A stretch of 64,000 bases of DNA from Brachyhypopomus gauderio (GCF_052324685.1 NC_135212.1:19725548-19789547), one strand, 5' to 3'. Shown: positions 28,001 through 42,800, numbered from the stretch's first letter. Program-made: numbers and translations. The notes: generated from the letters alone by a model not told the origin.

Positions 28001-31000
28001 TCAATATAGAATAAATACAAAAACCTCCCATGGCATTTTTTTTACAGTGTACTAAACAAACGGGTGGTTGCACCATTTCACTCCAACTAGATGTTGCTGT
28101 GCAACATATCTTGTGTCTAGAAAACTGCAGTACACGGTGAACCCATCACTCTGGAGCGTCCTTGTAAATATAAAACCCAGTTTTAAGTGCTTTTTTCTGT
28201 TATTTTCTATTACCCAGTGAGGTTTGTCTTGCAGGAGATGAAGATGGAGAGATACGTCTTTTTGCTCCTAGTAACAGTTACCAGGCAATAGCTAACACAT
28301 TTCTAATTTCATTGCTGTGTAGGCAACTCACACAAACCGCAGCAGCCTCTGTGTGGCCCAAAATGTAGGGCAAAAAAAAAACCTGTACCAGAAATGCAAA
28401 TATTTATGCGCTAATGAGGTGAAGACAGGTGAAAATAAGCAGATCACGTACGTTAGAGCCAATAACCTTCAGGAACTCGCTGCGTAATTTGCATAAAGCA
28501 GTCTGAAGCGTATTCCGAACTGCAGACGCTGAGCACAAAGGGTGCTACAAATTATCAATAGAGTGTGGAGTCAAATTAATCCCACGTCAAGTGTCTCTAC
28601 CGGCACGAACATGTAAATGAAAAGAAAAAAGAAAAAAAAAAACGCAAGGTTCTCAGCTTCTTCTCGTCTATCTTTCGTAGGCGGAGTTTCGTGGTGCGGG
28701 CGGGTGGATGGGCTATTGAAGCAGCAAAGCGAGGCTGAGTGGTTGCTCCACACACCTGTGAAGACGGTGGGGGCCATTTTTGTTCCTCCCCCCCTCCCCG
28801 CTTGCCTGCAGACCTCTCGTGTTGTTCATTAGGCTGCTGGAGCAGATGCTCTGCGAGGCATGTGTGCTGCACAGCTCTCCGTCAGCTCGAGAGCTTTTTG
28901 AAATGCAGGCAGGACTGTGGGGCTTTGTCAGGACTGGAGGGGCGACAGAAGGCTGTGAGCTGGCTGTGTGTTCAGTCAAATCCCTCGATCCCACCAAACC
29001 CAGACTCTTATAAGGGGATGTCTTATTTCAGTAGCCCCACGGCAGCCTACGTGGAAAACGACTCGCGCGCTATGCCGTCGAGGCGTTCTTTAATGGAGCC
29101 TTGTGACCGATCACTAAACGCATAACGTGGTATGAAAAATTATGTACAGTGTAAAAAAAAATGAAGCGCTCAAGGAAAAAAAAAATAAATTAGAAAGCTC
29201 ATTGGTGGGTGTCCTTGGAGATGAACCTTGAAACTGCGCAGATACTATGTTATATGTGTGAGAGACTAACCACATTTTTTGCCTTGTGATTTTTACAAGA
29301 TCAGAATCTGTTGTGCTTGAATAACTTTTTCTCAGTACTGCCGATAGTAGTCAGAAATTGTGCAACAGAACAGATTTTTACCTGTAAAAATCGGTTCCAG
29401 TTAGGACAGCAAAGGGAGAGGATCATCTGTCACATGCATGTACCATGAGTCTTACTGAAGGCTGTACTTGTGAAGACTAACATACACCGATGCTTAAGCA
29501 TTTAGCTCGGAGTTGTTTTTGAGTCTAGGACACACACACGTGCCTGTTTTTTTTTTTTATTACTATCTAGAGATGTGACCATTTCCTGTTTATTTTACTA
29601 ATTTCATACCAAAAAGTCACCCAATACATAAGCTATGAACGACGAGTAAATCCCCTCGCATTGTAAGAATCTCCCTAGCAATAATCCTTCAAACGTTTAT
29701 TGCAGACCCCCACGACCTGCTGCTCGTCTAATATTAGCTTTACATCTTCTCCTGTCAGGCCTCCGGTGAGGAGTCAGAGTCCGGGGCTTTTCTTCTGATA
29801 CATGAGACACAGCTGATGTTCACGGGAGAGTTGTTCATCAACACATCTCCTTCTATCCACGCTCCACTCACTTAACCATGGTGAGACGACATGTGGTTGT
29901 ACCGTCCAGAACCCCCCCCTCGATCCCTCGCCCCCTCTGCGCATGTGCAAAGTCTTATGCTGTAGCTTGTGGACGTCCTAGTAAATAATTCTTCAGTCTT
30001 AACACTGAATTATAAATACAGTAGTTACATTGCTTGCTTGGTTTACTGCTAGACCACTTCATTTTGAAGTCTAGGATTGTTCACTTGTTAAGTATTTACA
30101 ATGCAGAGTCCGCACTGGAACACTGGACATATTTAAGTGTTGTTCGTATTCGTTTAAAGTGTAGTCATACGGAGTGTTATATGCTCACTCAGTGCCAGAT
30201 TCAACATAGCTGCTAGGCTCAGTATGTGAGTAATATCGCAATGACGCTTCAAAAAACTTTGAGGACCTGTATTTCAGTTGAGGCAACAAGAATCCAGAAC
30301 CAATTCAGCACTTCTGAGCTAGCGAGACAGCGAACGCAAACAGCAAATGAACATTAAACCAAAACTAGACATTGTGTTACGTTAAAAAAGAAAGACGTTC
30401 CCTTCTACGTATGCGCTAATGTCTGAAGAGTCTGGTCCGAGAGATTAACTCGAAGTTCCATTCGCCGGCTAGCAAAACATCAACAATGGAGGAGACTGCT
30501 GAATCTGTCCCGTGGACTCCTCCCACCCCTTTGGGTATGTTCCGGTCAATGTGGACTCCTGCACTCCTGGCTCAGGCAGATTACCGCACGCTGGGCAAGG
30601 TCTGAGACCATCAGCCGGGTGTGCGGCTTCTCCCTGGTTCTTCGCTGTGCTGTCTCCTGTGAGCAGACGATAAGGGCACGGCACAGACATGCCACGGCTT
30701 CCTTTACTTGTTTCTGTCACAAGCTTGCTCTCCGTGTCTGGTCTTACAAAATACTGAGAAATATTGCCGTGTTTATCCAATCTGTGCTTTGAGAGATACA
30801 TCTGTAGCTTTACGTTTTATTTAGTTATAGTTACTAGGAACAAGAATTCTTGTCTCAAGGTTTGGTTCTGAGGTACGGTCTCTGTATGTTCCTGTTGGAC
30901 CTCAGCTTAGTCAAATGCCTGAAAGACATCAGTACAGCCATTGAACAAACACACATGAAAAGACATTAAAATTATATATCACACTTGCTATAAATGTAAC

Positions 31001-31057
31001 GAGTATAAATTAGACATACGTTAATTATATGCACACCTAAAACATTATATATACATA
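22056..31057. other. bckdha 3' region and gene-poor interval
   Basis: After the bckdha 3' untranslated region (to about 23.2 kb) I see no exon of a recognised gene. The minus-strand frame at 25004-25267 (87 aa, Lys-rich start, no stop within) is unassigned; no splice sites or family match support it. The A/T-rich region 23.9-27.6 kb may include old transposon remains. The stretch 28430-28530 (TAATTTGCATAAA, octamer-like) has the look of a conserved non-coding element, but that needs cross-species comparison. Confidence 0.5.
22901..23163 (+). terminator. Candidate bckdha polyadenylation signals
   Basis: AATAAA occurs at 22901-22906, followed by T/G-rich sequence at about 22950-23000, and again at 23158-23163. 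Both lie in the plausible 3' untranslated region of bckdha (stop at 22053-22055). Which one is used cannot be told from sequence alone. Confidence 0.55.
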
Positions 31058-32229
31058 CACTATATTGCCAAAAGTATTTGCTCACCTTCCTTGACTCACA
31101 TATGACCTTAAGTGACATCCCATTCCTAATCCATAGGGTTCAATATGAAGTCCATCCTTAGCAGCTAGAACAGCTTCACCTCTTCTGGGAAGGCTGTCCA
31201 CAAGATGTAGGAGTGTGTTTATGGGGATTTTCGACCATTCTTCCAGAAGCACATTTGTGAGGTCACATACTGATGTTGGACGAGAAGAACTGGCAGGCCA
31301 GTCAAGTTCATCCACATCAGACTCTGCCATCCATGTCTTTATGGATCTTGCTTTGTGCACTGGTGCACAGTCATGAAGAGCAAGGGGCCAGCTCCAAACT
31401 GTTCCCACAAAGATGGGAGCATGGAAATGTACAAAATGTCTTGGTATGCTGAAGCATTGAGTTCCTTTCACTGGAACTAAGGGGCCAAGCCCAGCTCCTG
31501 AAAAACAACCCCACACCATAATAATAATCCCCCCTCTACCAAACTTTACACTTGGCACAATGCAGTCAGACAAGTACTGTTCTCCTGGCAACCACCAAAC
31601 TCAGACTCGTCCATCAGATTTCCAGATGGAGAAGCGTGATTCGTCACTCCAGAGAACGTTTCTCCACTGCTCTACAGTCCAGTGATGATATGCTTTACAC
31701 CACTGCATCTGACGCTTTGCATTGCACTTGGTGATGTATGGCTTGGATGCAATTGCTCGACCATGGAAACCCATTCCATGAAGCTCTCTGCACACTGTTC
31801 TGGAGCTAATCTGAAGGCCACATGACGTTTGAATGTCTGTAGTGATTGACTCTGCAGAAAGTTCTCTTCATACTATGTGCTTCAGCATCCGCTGAACTCG
31901 CTCCGTCAGTTTACGTGTCCAACCACTTCATGGCGGAGTTGCTGTCATTCCCAAACACTTCCATTTTATTATAATACAGCTGACAGTTGACTGTGGAATA
32001 TTTAGGAGAGGAAATTTCACGACTGGATTTATTGCACAGGTGGCATCCTATCACAGTTCCACGCTGAAATTCACTGAGCTCCTGAGAGTGACCCATTCTT
32101 TCACAAATGTTTGTAAAACAGTCTGCATGCCTAGGTGCTTAATTTTATACACCTATGGCCATGTAAGTGATTGGAACACCTGATTCTGATAACTTGGATG
32201 GGTGAGCGAATACTTTTGGCAAAATAGTG
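31058..32229 (-). pseudogene. Decayed Tc1/mariner transposon with broken transposase
   Basis: The ends are inverted repeats of about 29 bp, CACTATATTGCCAAAAGTAT on the left and its near-complement ending at 32229 on the right, with TA at the left edge as expected for Tc1 insertion and a mutated right TA. Between them, minus-strand fragments of a Tc1 transposase appear in the right order: an N-terminal helix-turn-helix piece (about 31911-32096), a middle piece with the HWTVEQWRNVLWSDESRFS block (31601-31795), and a C-terminal piece with [19 protein letters not shown] and the region before the last catalytic acidic residue (31082-31591). Frameshifts, stops and a missing segment separate them, so it is inactive. 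It lies about 180 bp past the b3gat1 stop and may be inside that gene's 3' untranslated region. Confidence 0.93.
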
Positions 32230-32409
32230 CATGTAAGATTGTGTAATTTATCACTTAAGCAGCATCAGTGAACGTCTTTGTCATTGTGGATTTTGCTGAA
32301 TCTGGACTCACCAGCAGGTTCAAAGTGAGTGTCTGACTGATTGAAAGTGACTAGCTCTCAACAGAGTGTTTGGTGTTTGCTTGCTTGTTTACCAGAGTTG
32401 AAGTGGATG

Positions 32410-32740
32410 TCAAATCTCCACGTTTGGGTCTGTGAAGCCTTTCTTGCCTTCATTCACCAGGACAGGCTTTTCCGTCCTCGTGTGCCACACGAGAATCTGC
32501 CAGATATGAAAAAACACATAACCACCATTTGTAGAAAATCAAGAACATAGTATTCTCTTCTGTGTCTTGGGCACCATTGTGTTGAAACTCTCACAGTGTG
32601 TACAGGAGCAAATGAATGATGCTTTTGTGTGGGACTTTTTTCTTTAACCATCTCCCCATACCACTGAATTCTAAGTGCTGTGGTGTTGTGGGACCCACTT
32701 TTTTGAACACACACCCACACCCACCTACCGACACAACACA

Positions 32741-32779
<39 letters not shown>

Positions 32780-33118
32780 CCGCACACACACACACACCTA
32801 CCGACACACACACACACACACGCACCCGCACAAACACACACACACCCACCTACTGACACAAACACACACACACCCGCACAAACACACCCACACCGACCTA
32901 CCAACAACACACACACCTGCACAAACACACATACACACACACACCGACACAACACACACACCCGCACAAACACACACATACACACAAACACACCCACCTA
33001 CTGACACAAACACACACATACACACAAACACACACACACACCCACCTACTGACACAAACACACACACACACAAACACACCCACATCGAACTACCGACACA
33101 AGCACACACGCACCCGCA

Positions 33119-33190
<72 letters not shown>

Positions 33191-36100
33191 CACAAGCACA
33201 TAATCACTCTGCAGAGCTGCACCAGAGAAATCAATGTGTGAAATCACAGAGTGGTTCTGTGGTGTGTCTATGTGTTTTCATCTTATGTAGGAACTCGAGA
33301 GGTTTGGCACATAATAATTAAGTACCTGCTTATGCAACCTAGATTTGAATTCCTCAGTGCTGCCATCGGAGGACGTTCAGATATAACGATCGCACACACG
33401 CGCCTCTGTGCTTCCTCATAACGGCCGCAAAACACCCGCTACTGTCCCGCAGAGCTGCAGGATGGCTGCAGTGCATGGGGTCACGCTAGTCGTCGATAGC
33501 AACCGCTGCCCTGGAGACGGCTCTTCATACAAATGATTCCTAAAGGACGAGATAGCTCCTCATCCTCGCTCCCTCAGTTCAGCCCTGCTATCCCTCCTCT
33601 GTAGGCCCCCTCCTCTTCCTCACCACTGCTCCTCATGAATAATGCATCTGTGTGTGAGCTGGGTCTGCTAGCCCCGCGCCCACTTAGCCAGGTAGAACAG
33701 GCTAACTGTTACACTTGGCTTTTGAGAAATGGGGTAATTGTGTGTGCGTGTGTGTGTTCCCTTTCTATGTAAATGACGTCCCCGAACTTAGCGAAAGAAA
33801 AATGACACTGCTGACGGCACTATTTGAAATAGCAGCATTTTGGGAGGCTGTGTAGCACTTGCAGTGTAAACCGCTAACTAGCGTCAAAGCAAAGTTTTTA
33901 AAAAATGGTTCTCCCAGTAACTGCCCCACTCGTAGATGAAAACATCTACATAAAAGCACGCGTCTCCTCACCTTAGTGCAATTGGCTGCTTTAGGCTCTA
34001 GGTCGTTCAGCGTGACGAGCTCTCTGAGCAGGCTGCTCTCCTGATAACCCCCTTTAACTCCACGTAGTTTGAAGTAGGCCTGCGGCTTGAACAGGATGAG
34101 GCGCAGGTTGATGGCGAAGCCTGCCATGTCGATGGCGAAGGGCCGGTGAGGGTCAAACACAGTTTTCCAGCCGTACACCTTGCCCGCAGCATTGACCTTG
34201 GGCGACTCGTACCGCAGCCCTCCGACGAACGCCACAGGCCAGACGGACACCTTGCGGGTGGGGCGCATCTGCAGAGCAACAGAAAGGGGCAGGAAGTGGG
34301 GGTTAAACAGGCTGAAGTTAAATGCCTCAGGCGCTGTCTTCCTCCATTTTTGCTTTTTAAATTTTATTTTAGTAGGTCAGAGATGAATTAGCAATTTTAA
34401 TAACTCCTAACGGTGACGCTGACCGTGCATTTGCTGTCTTCAGACCAAAAAACGAACTGCCTTTAGTTTGTGGTGAGATCCCCCTCTCTATAATGTTGTG
34501 TACCTAATGGCTAAAGTGGGAGGCTTGTGAACAGAACCCATTAAGGACACCCGGGAGGTACATGTGCAGAGCTCAGAGGAGAGGTGGCTGCCCTTACAGA
34601 AGAACAGAGCAGCAAGATCGAATGTAAGCAGGTCGTTTGAGGAGATCCAATGAGGGATGGGGGGGCATGCAGGACTCTTTAATCTTCCTGCTTCAAACTC
34701 TCCCTCCGTCCATCCAAGCTTTTTGTATGCTACCGAACACAAGCGGTCCACATGATAAAAGGAAGCTGACTAATGAATGGTGAAGGGGGGGAGTCTGAGG
34801 GATGTGGTTGTCTCTTCTTGTACCTAATGCACCAGCCAGAGGTGTCCAACAATTCTCTACGACACTAAAGGTCTTTTTTATGTGTCTGCCCACTATTGCC
34901 ACATATTTGATATAATCTTTCCCTGAAACTTTGCTTCATTTTCTAACAAATTATACTGAATTTTATTTTTCATTCCAAAAAGAACACTCTTTTCTCAACG
35001 GCTTAACGAACATATATGTAGTGTGTGCATCGTTGCGGCTCTTGGCCAACATGCGTCCTGCTGAAACAGGCTGTGTGAAGGGAGAAATGACAGTGGGAGC
35101 CTGGCCTAGTTTACTGTACCGCCGGCTGCTTTCTTCTCCTGCCTCTCATTGCCTGAGCTCAAAGCTGCTCTTTTCTGTTCCGTTTTTCAGCAGCAAGAAA
35201 GGAGAGCTAGAGCCGCGTTTATGAAACCAGGGCCACAACAAGGCGGACGGACCGGCGTAGTCCGGGGGAAGACGTTTGTTCGGCAAATCGTGTCAGAGTG
35301 TAAGAGGACGAGGTCAAAGAAACAAAGGGGCAAAGAAGTGCTGAATCGAACAATCGTCAAAAAGAGAGAAATGCGTATTGGGTGAGCCAAGCATAGGGGG
35401 ACTCAGCACAGATCTAAGGAAAAGAGTGTAACTGTGTTGGCATTGATGGCAAACTGATAGTGGAAGGTGACATACCCAGAATAACTGAGTGCTGATTCAC
35501 GATATATATGTGAATATGGGGAAAGACTGTATCTACTGGTTTGCCATCTGAAGAAAGCATCCCTTTATAGCCCAGGTTGATTCAAGAAAGACCAGTCGGC
35601 CCATGGTCAGTTTATTCAAGGCGTGAATGACTGGTGAATGACTGAGAAATAAGCACTACTCAAACTTCATCTGCTTTTGCAGAGCAATGTGCTGATTCGA
35701 TTGGATGCGTAATTCTGCTCGTCACGCACTCCTTCTCCAATCACAATGAGACGTTCGGCAGAAACGTTGGAGGAGACCGTTGACCTCTTGTGTCCTATGG
35801 AAAGTGCGACCCTCACTCTTCCAGTTGGTTATTAACACGCCATGTGGGGAGAGTTCTGAACTGAAAATGGCATTTAGGTGAAAAGTACAAGCACATAAAA
35901 AATAGGTTAAAAGAGGCATGATGTACCCAGGTGCTGAAAGTGTATCAGATCAGCAGCAGTGTGGAAGGAGAGAAGGAAACAAAGAGGTGAGGGTAAAAAT
36001 AGATAAGTTCTGTAAATAAGCCATGCTCCAAACCATTGCCTACATAAGCAGTTTTATTAAAAGCCCAGTAATTAATACACCTATCCCAGCAGTGCTGCTT

Positions 36101-36917
36101 CAAACAGAAGCACATGCATATTTCATGAGAAAAACAGCAGGAAAGAGAGGGAGTGAGGCACAACAGAGGGATAGAAAGAGATATTCTTCTGTCTGCGCTG
36201 TTATTCCTCTAGTTCACTGCATGTCAAACAGACTTCTGGCATTAGTCCTTTTGAAAAGGATTAGAATGTTCCGGTACTGGTTAAAATGTAATATATAGGA
36301 AACAAACAGTAGTAGACTTGCTCTAGAAAACAGTACCGAGGCAATGTATCAGAACAGAAGAGCTGCAGTAAATAATGACGTGAGATGATGTACCTTAAAG
36401 TACTCTGAAGGATGGAATGTAACCTACGCAGGATACAAGATACTGATACAAGATACAGATAAGGAGCAATTCTGTAGCACAACTTCATTCACCACCACAT
36501 TGCTAGAAATGGTTATTACAAGCACATTACACATGTATAGATACAGACTACAACCCATCTGTTGCTCTGTTTGTTCTTGTCTTTAATGGTAAGGTTACAC
36601 ACTCATACCAGCACAAAACCCCAGTATCATACTACTGCCATGACAGCGTCACTGCTTTGTTAAGAATAGTCCTGGCATAAACCCTTAGATTAAAATGCCT
36701 TTAAGGCTATGAAAAGCAGATTTTCAGTAACACTTCCAAACTTGTTTCTGGTATTGTAATGGATACAAGAGGTGACCTCTGAAGGCTTTTCAAAGGCAAG
36801 TACAAAACTAAAGTATTTTGTCAGAATTCCTCTTTGAGACGTGAAAAGGGAGGTCTTTATGCTGTGTAAAATGTATTGTGTGCACTCAGTCACAAAGCTG
36901 ACATCTGTCCTAGATAT

Positions 36918-36967
<50 letters not shown>

Positions 36968-39814
36968 CTAAGCAACAAAGTAAGCTCTCCATTGAGCAAA
37001 AGTCAGATTTACAGAATAATTTGCATCTACGAGTGGTTCTAAGGGTACACGTATAGCTGTTTTCCATAGCTTGCAACATATGTCGTAATGTTAATACATA
37101 TGGATCATTATAATGCAGAAATAGACATGTAGTAAGATTCTTTGTAGACCTAATAGTCTCACACAAATCAGGACATCCTGCTGACACTAAGGGCGTACTC
37201 ACACTAGGCTCTGTGATCCGGGCCCGGGCACGGTTGCCTGCCGAAGCACGGTTCGTTTGGCTAGTGTGAGCGCTCCAACCGTGCCCGGGCCCGGATCAGT
37301 TAACCGTGCTCGGGCCCGCTTTGAAGAGGTGGGCCAGGGCACGATTCATGTGGACTCGGGCACGGTTCGCTTCTAGTGTGAGCGCTATCCGTGCCCGGGC
37401 CCGCTTGGTGCCTCGTCTGATTGGTTCATTTCGCTGGAACTCAAACATGACATCAGTGATGCGACGCTCACGTTAAACAGTCATAGCGGCAAAGCGATTA
37501 GCAGACAATCGTTGTGTTAAATTATCGATAAATCTGTGCTTGCACCGTGTTTCTGCACTCCAAAAATACAATAAAAAGAGAATCGTGAACTCTATAGTGT
37601 TGTGCGAGCGCACTTTTTTTCCAAATAAAGCGGCGTTGTGATGACGTAAGCGTGCTCGGGCCGGGTTGCTGAAGCGAGTGTGAGTGCAGGCCAGCGGGGG
37701 AGTGGGGAGGGGGGATAACCGGGCCCCAGCACGGAACCAGCAAACCGTGCCTAGTGTGAGTACGCCCTAAGACTGCCTCTTCTAATGCAATGAGTTAAAA
37801 GAAGGCCTATTATGCTCATTGTCACTTTTCATAAATTTATTTTTGGACTGTACTAGAATAGATTTGCATGCTTCAATGTCCTAAAACCACATTTCTCTCA
37901 TATGATACAGCTCTTTTCACCTTCTATCTGAAATTCTCTGTTAGAGCTCTTTTGACTTTAATGCCCCCACCTCCAAATGAACTCATTCAGCTCTCTGATT
38001 GGTCGTCACAGTTCCCCTCCTCTAGTGTAGTGGTTCTCGTGGCAACTAACCATGTGCTCCGTTGTTATGGTTTTATTCCTGGTCCTGCCCTTTGTCATGT
38101 GAATTCCCATCCTTCATTTATGGCACATTTTTGGTAATCAATGTAACTACTGCAGTTTGCTTCTCCAGCTGACTTTACGTCAGGAAAGGAAACTGAATAA
38201 CTTTCACTTCACTGCATTTTTAATATTCCAATATACCCCACATTTCCCTGTGTAGTTATTGGTCTTTGATTATAAGGCCCTTTGTGTTTTATTGGTGTTA
38301 CTAATGGCTTAATTCGTTTGCACCATTAGTTTCTGTTCTTTCCGTGTTCCTGCTTATATTTCTTGCTTCATTTGGTTTCACTTTGTTTCCTGATTTTTTT
38401 TTGTTTGCAATGTTTTTGAATTCTGAATTGTTACTTGGGATTAAGGATCTAAGGATGCTGGATTCACCCCAAGTAAACTTAGCTCACCTACACATCTGTA
38501 TTTTGCATTGCCAGTCTGTCTTTTGCCGTTTGCCTGTATTTAAGCCCAGCAGGCTACTAAACACTTTGTAGCTCTGACTCCGCCTCCTGCTTCTGTTCTG
38601 TCCATGATGTCACAGTCAAATTACCACACTGATCACTGATTGGTCAACCAATTACTGAATGGTCAACCACGAGTCTGTAGACTACTAGACTACTAGACAC
38701 TAGGTTGGTGAATATCACAAATCCACAAATGATAATGCATACTTACAGGTTGTCTGTTGGGACTCCCATGTCATTTAGGATTAAACTAGGCAAAAGCATC
38801 AACCTGTGCACAATTTGGATTCAGTCCTCCATAAAGTACATTTTGACAAGGTAGGACAAATAATCGGAACACCATGGACACAGTGAAATAATTGGAACCA
38901 CTGGAGGAAACTGTGGTAAAAATTAATTTCAACCACTGATTTCTCTGTGGTTCTGCCTTTGACGGTTCATACAAAGGAGATTTCCCTTCAGGACACAGAC
39001 CTCATTGTCATTGTGTGAGGCTGTGCTAAGCTTGCCAGTAGTTGGGCAATATGCAAAGTGTTACATGATTATATCACCATGTAACAAGAAAAATGGTAGA
39101 AACTCCAATGAGGTGTTTCAGGCAGCTGTGACAAGCGGTTTCTTTGGGAGAGAATTAATCACTCTGGTGTGTACTTTGGTCTTTGTGACTTTGCATGTTT
39201 ACATGCACAACATGCTAAAAGAAATGGAACACAAAAGAAATGAGAAAAAACAGGAAAACCTCATAGGTCACCTTTAATTCTAAAAATATCGAAGAAAAAA
39301 GAAAACATTCGGTCAAGCTGCCCTAATATTATCCACAAAAAAATGGAGGTAGCAAGTACTAGGTTATTTTGTGAAATCTATTAAACATTTTTCACCATCC
39401 ACAGAACTAGCAATTTGTGTCTAAGCTTATGGTTTCGTTTTCATCATGATACAAAATGTAAAACCCTACCATTCCATCAGCGTCTGTGGATGGAGCGCAT
39501 CTGGTGCCTGAATTATATGCCTGAGCAAATTTGTATATGTACTATTGTATTACTCCAATTCTCCCATGGTGAGCCATTATATTCGGTTTCTTGTCTGTAC
39601 CAGCAGACTATCAATCAAGCAGCTTGGACTAATGAACCAATGTGGTTGTTTTTGGATTAATGTTCATATAAAACTCTAGTTTAGTATCATACATTTGTAA
39701 TTTTAAGTTCAATTTTTAATTTTATATGTTACATGGTCTTTAAGTACGAGTAATGAACAGATGACAGTATAAAGTCTGAAATGAACTAGTGAATGGGAAC
39801 AAACTGTCTCTCTC

Positions 39815-39891
<77 letters not shown>

Positions 39892-42800
39892 TTTCAATTG
39901 AAAGTTTTGGAATTGCTGCAGTAAAAGCAATTCGGCTTTCAACATTATGGTGGGAAACCAATTTACTGTACAGACCTCAAACATCCCTGCAAAGTGGATG
40001 ACCTGACACACTATGTAGTTCACAATTTTCTGTAATAGGGAACAATTTTGAAAATGCAAATTCAAAGACCAACTCCTGTCAAAAAGCAAAAACAAATATA
40101 TATAATAAAGCAAAACCCTTGCTGCCGTTAGTTGTTTTAAGTTCAATGTCAATCATTGTGCAGTCTATAACACCTACACAGATGTGTTTAAGCAGAGAAA
40201 GGTTTTTCTAAATTTCAGCTTGATAAGTGCGGTTAGAATGTTAATTTCTTTCAAGAACCGAAGCTTGCATAATAGTCAAATTTCCTATATGGCAGGCATT
40301 ATGCTTAATTAAAAGTATTATGCTTAATTTGCCCTAGAGATTAACTTACATTGATCATATTCCATTTAAAAAAGCTATAAAATAATCTTTACTTTAGAAC
40401 ATTGGGCACAAATTGACTTTTTAAAAAACTTGTTAACCTCTAATTAAAAACCTACTCTTAGAATATGGAACATAGCTTGAAGAATTAGTTAATTATTAAA
40501 CTCTGTTAGTGTTAAAGGAATAAACTCCAGTCACTTTATACTACCTAAACCTACACACTAATTACATGTCAATTTAGATTATTCTCTCATTTTCAATAAT
40601 TTGCATACGTTCTTAACAGTGTTTTGTACATAAACACGGTTAAATTGCAATATTAACTAGATAGGCAAAGTTTGTGAACAAACTTTATGTTGGCTTGCAA
40701 AGCAGTCGAAACGCTGTTTTGAATGTTGATGGCCTAATGTTAAAGGTTGTTTTAATGTCATCATTGTTAGATTATGTTGCGGTTAAGGAGTAGTTTAGGT
40801 GTTTGGGGTAATTACTGCTGAGGGGTAATTGGCTGTGGGGTAGTTGACATTGAGGGGTTATTGACCTGTTGGGGTTATTGTTGTTGATGGCTATTAAGAT
40901 TACTGTGTAGCTCCTGTTAAAAGCTTGTTTAGATGTGGAATGTTTTGTTGAGGGGGTATTTACCTGTGGTGGGGCAATAACTGTTGAGGGGTAATTGGGT
41001 GTGGGGTAGTTGACATTGAGGGGTTATTGACCTGTTGGAGTTATTGTTGTTGATAGCTTTAAAGATTTCTGTGTAGTTCCTGTTAAAAGCTTGTTTAGAT
41101 GTTGTATTTGTTGTTGAGGGGCAATTACCTGTGGTGGGGCAATTACTGTTGAGGGGCTATTGCCATTGGGGTAGTTAATGCAGATGTATTTGATATTGTT
41201 GAAGGCTATTCGTTTAATGGTGTTGTTGCGGTGAATAGGTAATATAGCTGTTTGGGGCAATTACTGCTGAGGGGTAATTGGCTGTGGGGTAGTTGATATT
41301 GAGGGGTTATTGACCTGTTGGGGTTATTGTTGTTGATGGGTATAAAGATTACTGTGTAGTTCCTGTTAAAAGCTTGTTTAGATGTGGAATGTTTTGTTGA
41401 GGGGGTATTTACCTGTGGTGGGGCAATTACTGTTGAGGGGTAATTGGTTGTGGGTTAGTTAAAATTGAGTGGTTGTTCAGTTATACAGTTAATACTGCTG
41501 CAGGGACTGAGGGAGAGAAGAGGTTCCGTGCGTGTGTGCTCCATCTGCTCTATCTGCCCCTCTGATCCATCTGCCCTTCTGCCCCATCTGCTTTATCTGC
41601 CCCATCTGCCCGTCTGCTCCATCTGCCCCGCTGCTCTACCTGCCCTGCTGCTCTACCTGCCCCATCTGCCCCTCTGCTCCATCTTCCCCATCTGTTCCTC
41701 TGCTCCATCTGTGTGTGTCTGTGTGGAGTGGGTATGAGAGAGATGCATGTGTGTGTGCGTACGTGTGTGAGGGGGAGGGGGAGACACATTCAACATAACT
41801 GACACCACTCTGAGTGGAGGAGCCTCGTTTAATGTGATTTGCACCCTCCGAACAAACGGTCGTAGTTCGGGCTCTATTTAACGTATCGCTTAACCGAAGA
41901 TATTGTATGAGAGAGGACCCCTGGCTGATCATTTTGGTGTAATTTGTGTGTTGTTTGACCCAATATTTTCTGATTTATGACAAGTTAAAAACAGGCAAAT
42001 TGTGAAAAATCCCTTAACTGAAACACGGTCTCTGCCACTGTAGACGCCTTGTTTAATGTGATTTGCACCCTCCGAACAAACGGTCGTAGTTCGGGCTCTA
42101 TTTAACGTATCGCTTAACCGAAGATATTGTATGAGAGAGGACCCCTGGCTGATCATTTTCGTGTAATTTGTGTGTTGTTTGACCCAATATTTTCTGATTT
42201 ATGACAAGTTAAAAACAGGCTAATTGTGAAAAATCCCTTAACTGAAACACGGTCTCTGCCACTGTAGACGCCTTGTTTAATGTGATTTGCACCCTCCGAA
42301 CAAACGGTCGTAGTTCGGGCTCTATTTAACGTATCGCTTAACCGAAGATATTGTATGAGAGAGGACCCCTGGCTGATCATTTTCGTGTAATTTGTGTGTT
42401 GTTTGACCCAATATTTTCTGATTTATGACAAGTTAAAAACAGGCTAATTGTGAAAAAGACAGTTCTGATTTTGAGAAATTAACATGGGAGTTAATGGGGC
42501 AGTTTTCTGTGTCTAGTGCCAAACAAATGCTCATAACTCTAAAAGTAATTAATAAAATGATTAGATATTTTGGCCTGCCAGAAAGGACAAATTTCTCTCT
42601 CATTTAAAATTTAAATGGAGCTTCTAGATGAAAGTGGAAGGAATTTACAGCTGTTTATCCAGGAGATTTTTCATGAGAGCACACTAACTGGGGACATTTC
42701 TGAACATTCCGCCATTCATTCTCTATGGGAAAAAGTCAACTTTGAGGACTTGTCCTGAGGACACCGTATGTCCGACATGTCCCAAAAGCACAAGCACACT

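Noticed and set aside
32616-33247. Open frames of up to 195 aa over the compound CA tract
   Set aside because: Low-complexity repeat translation in several frames at once, inside a b3gat1 intron.
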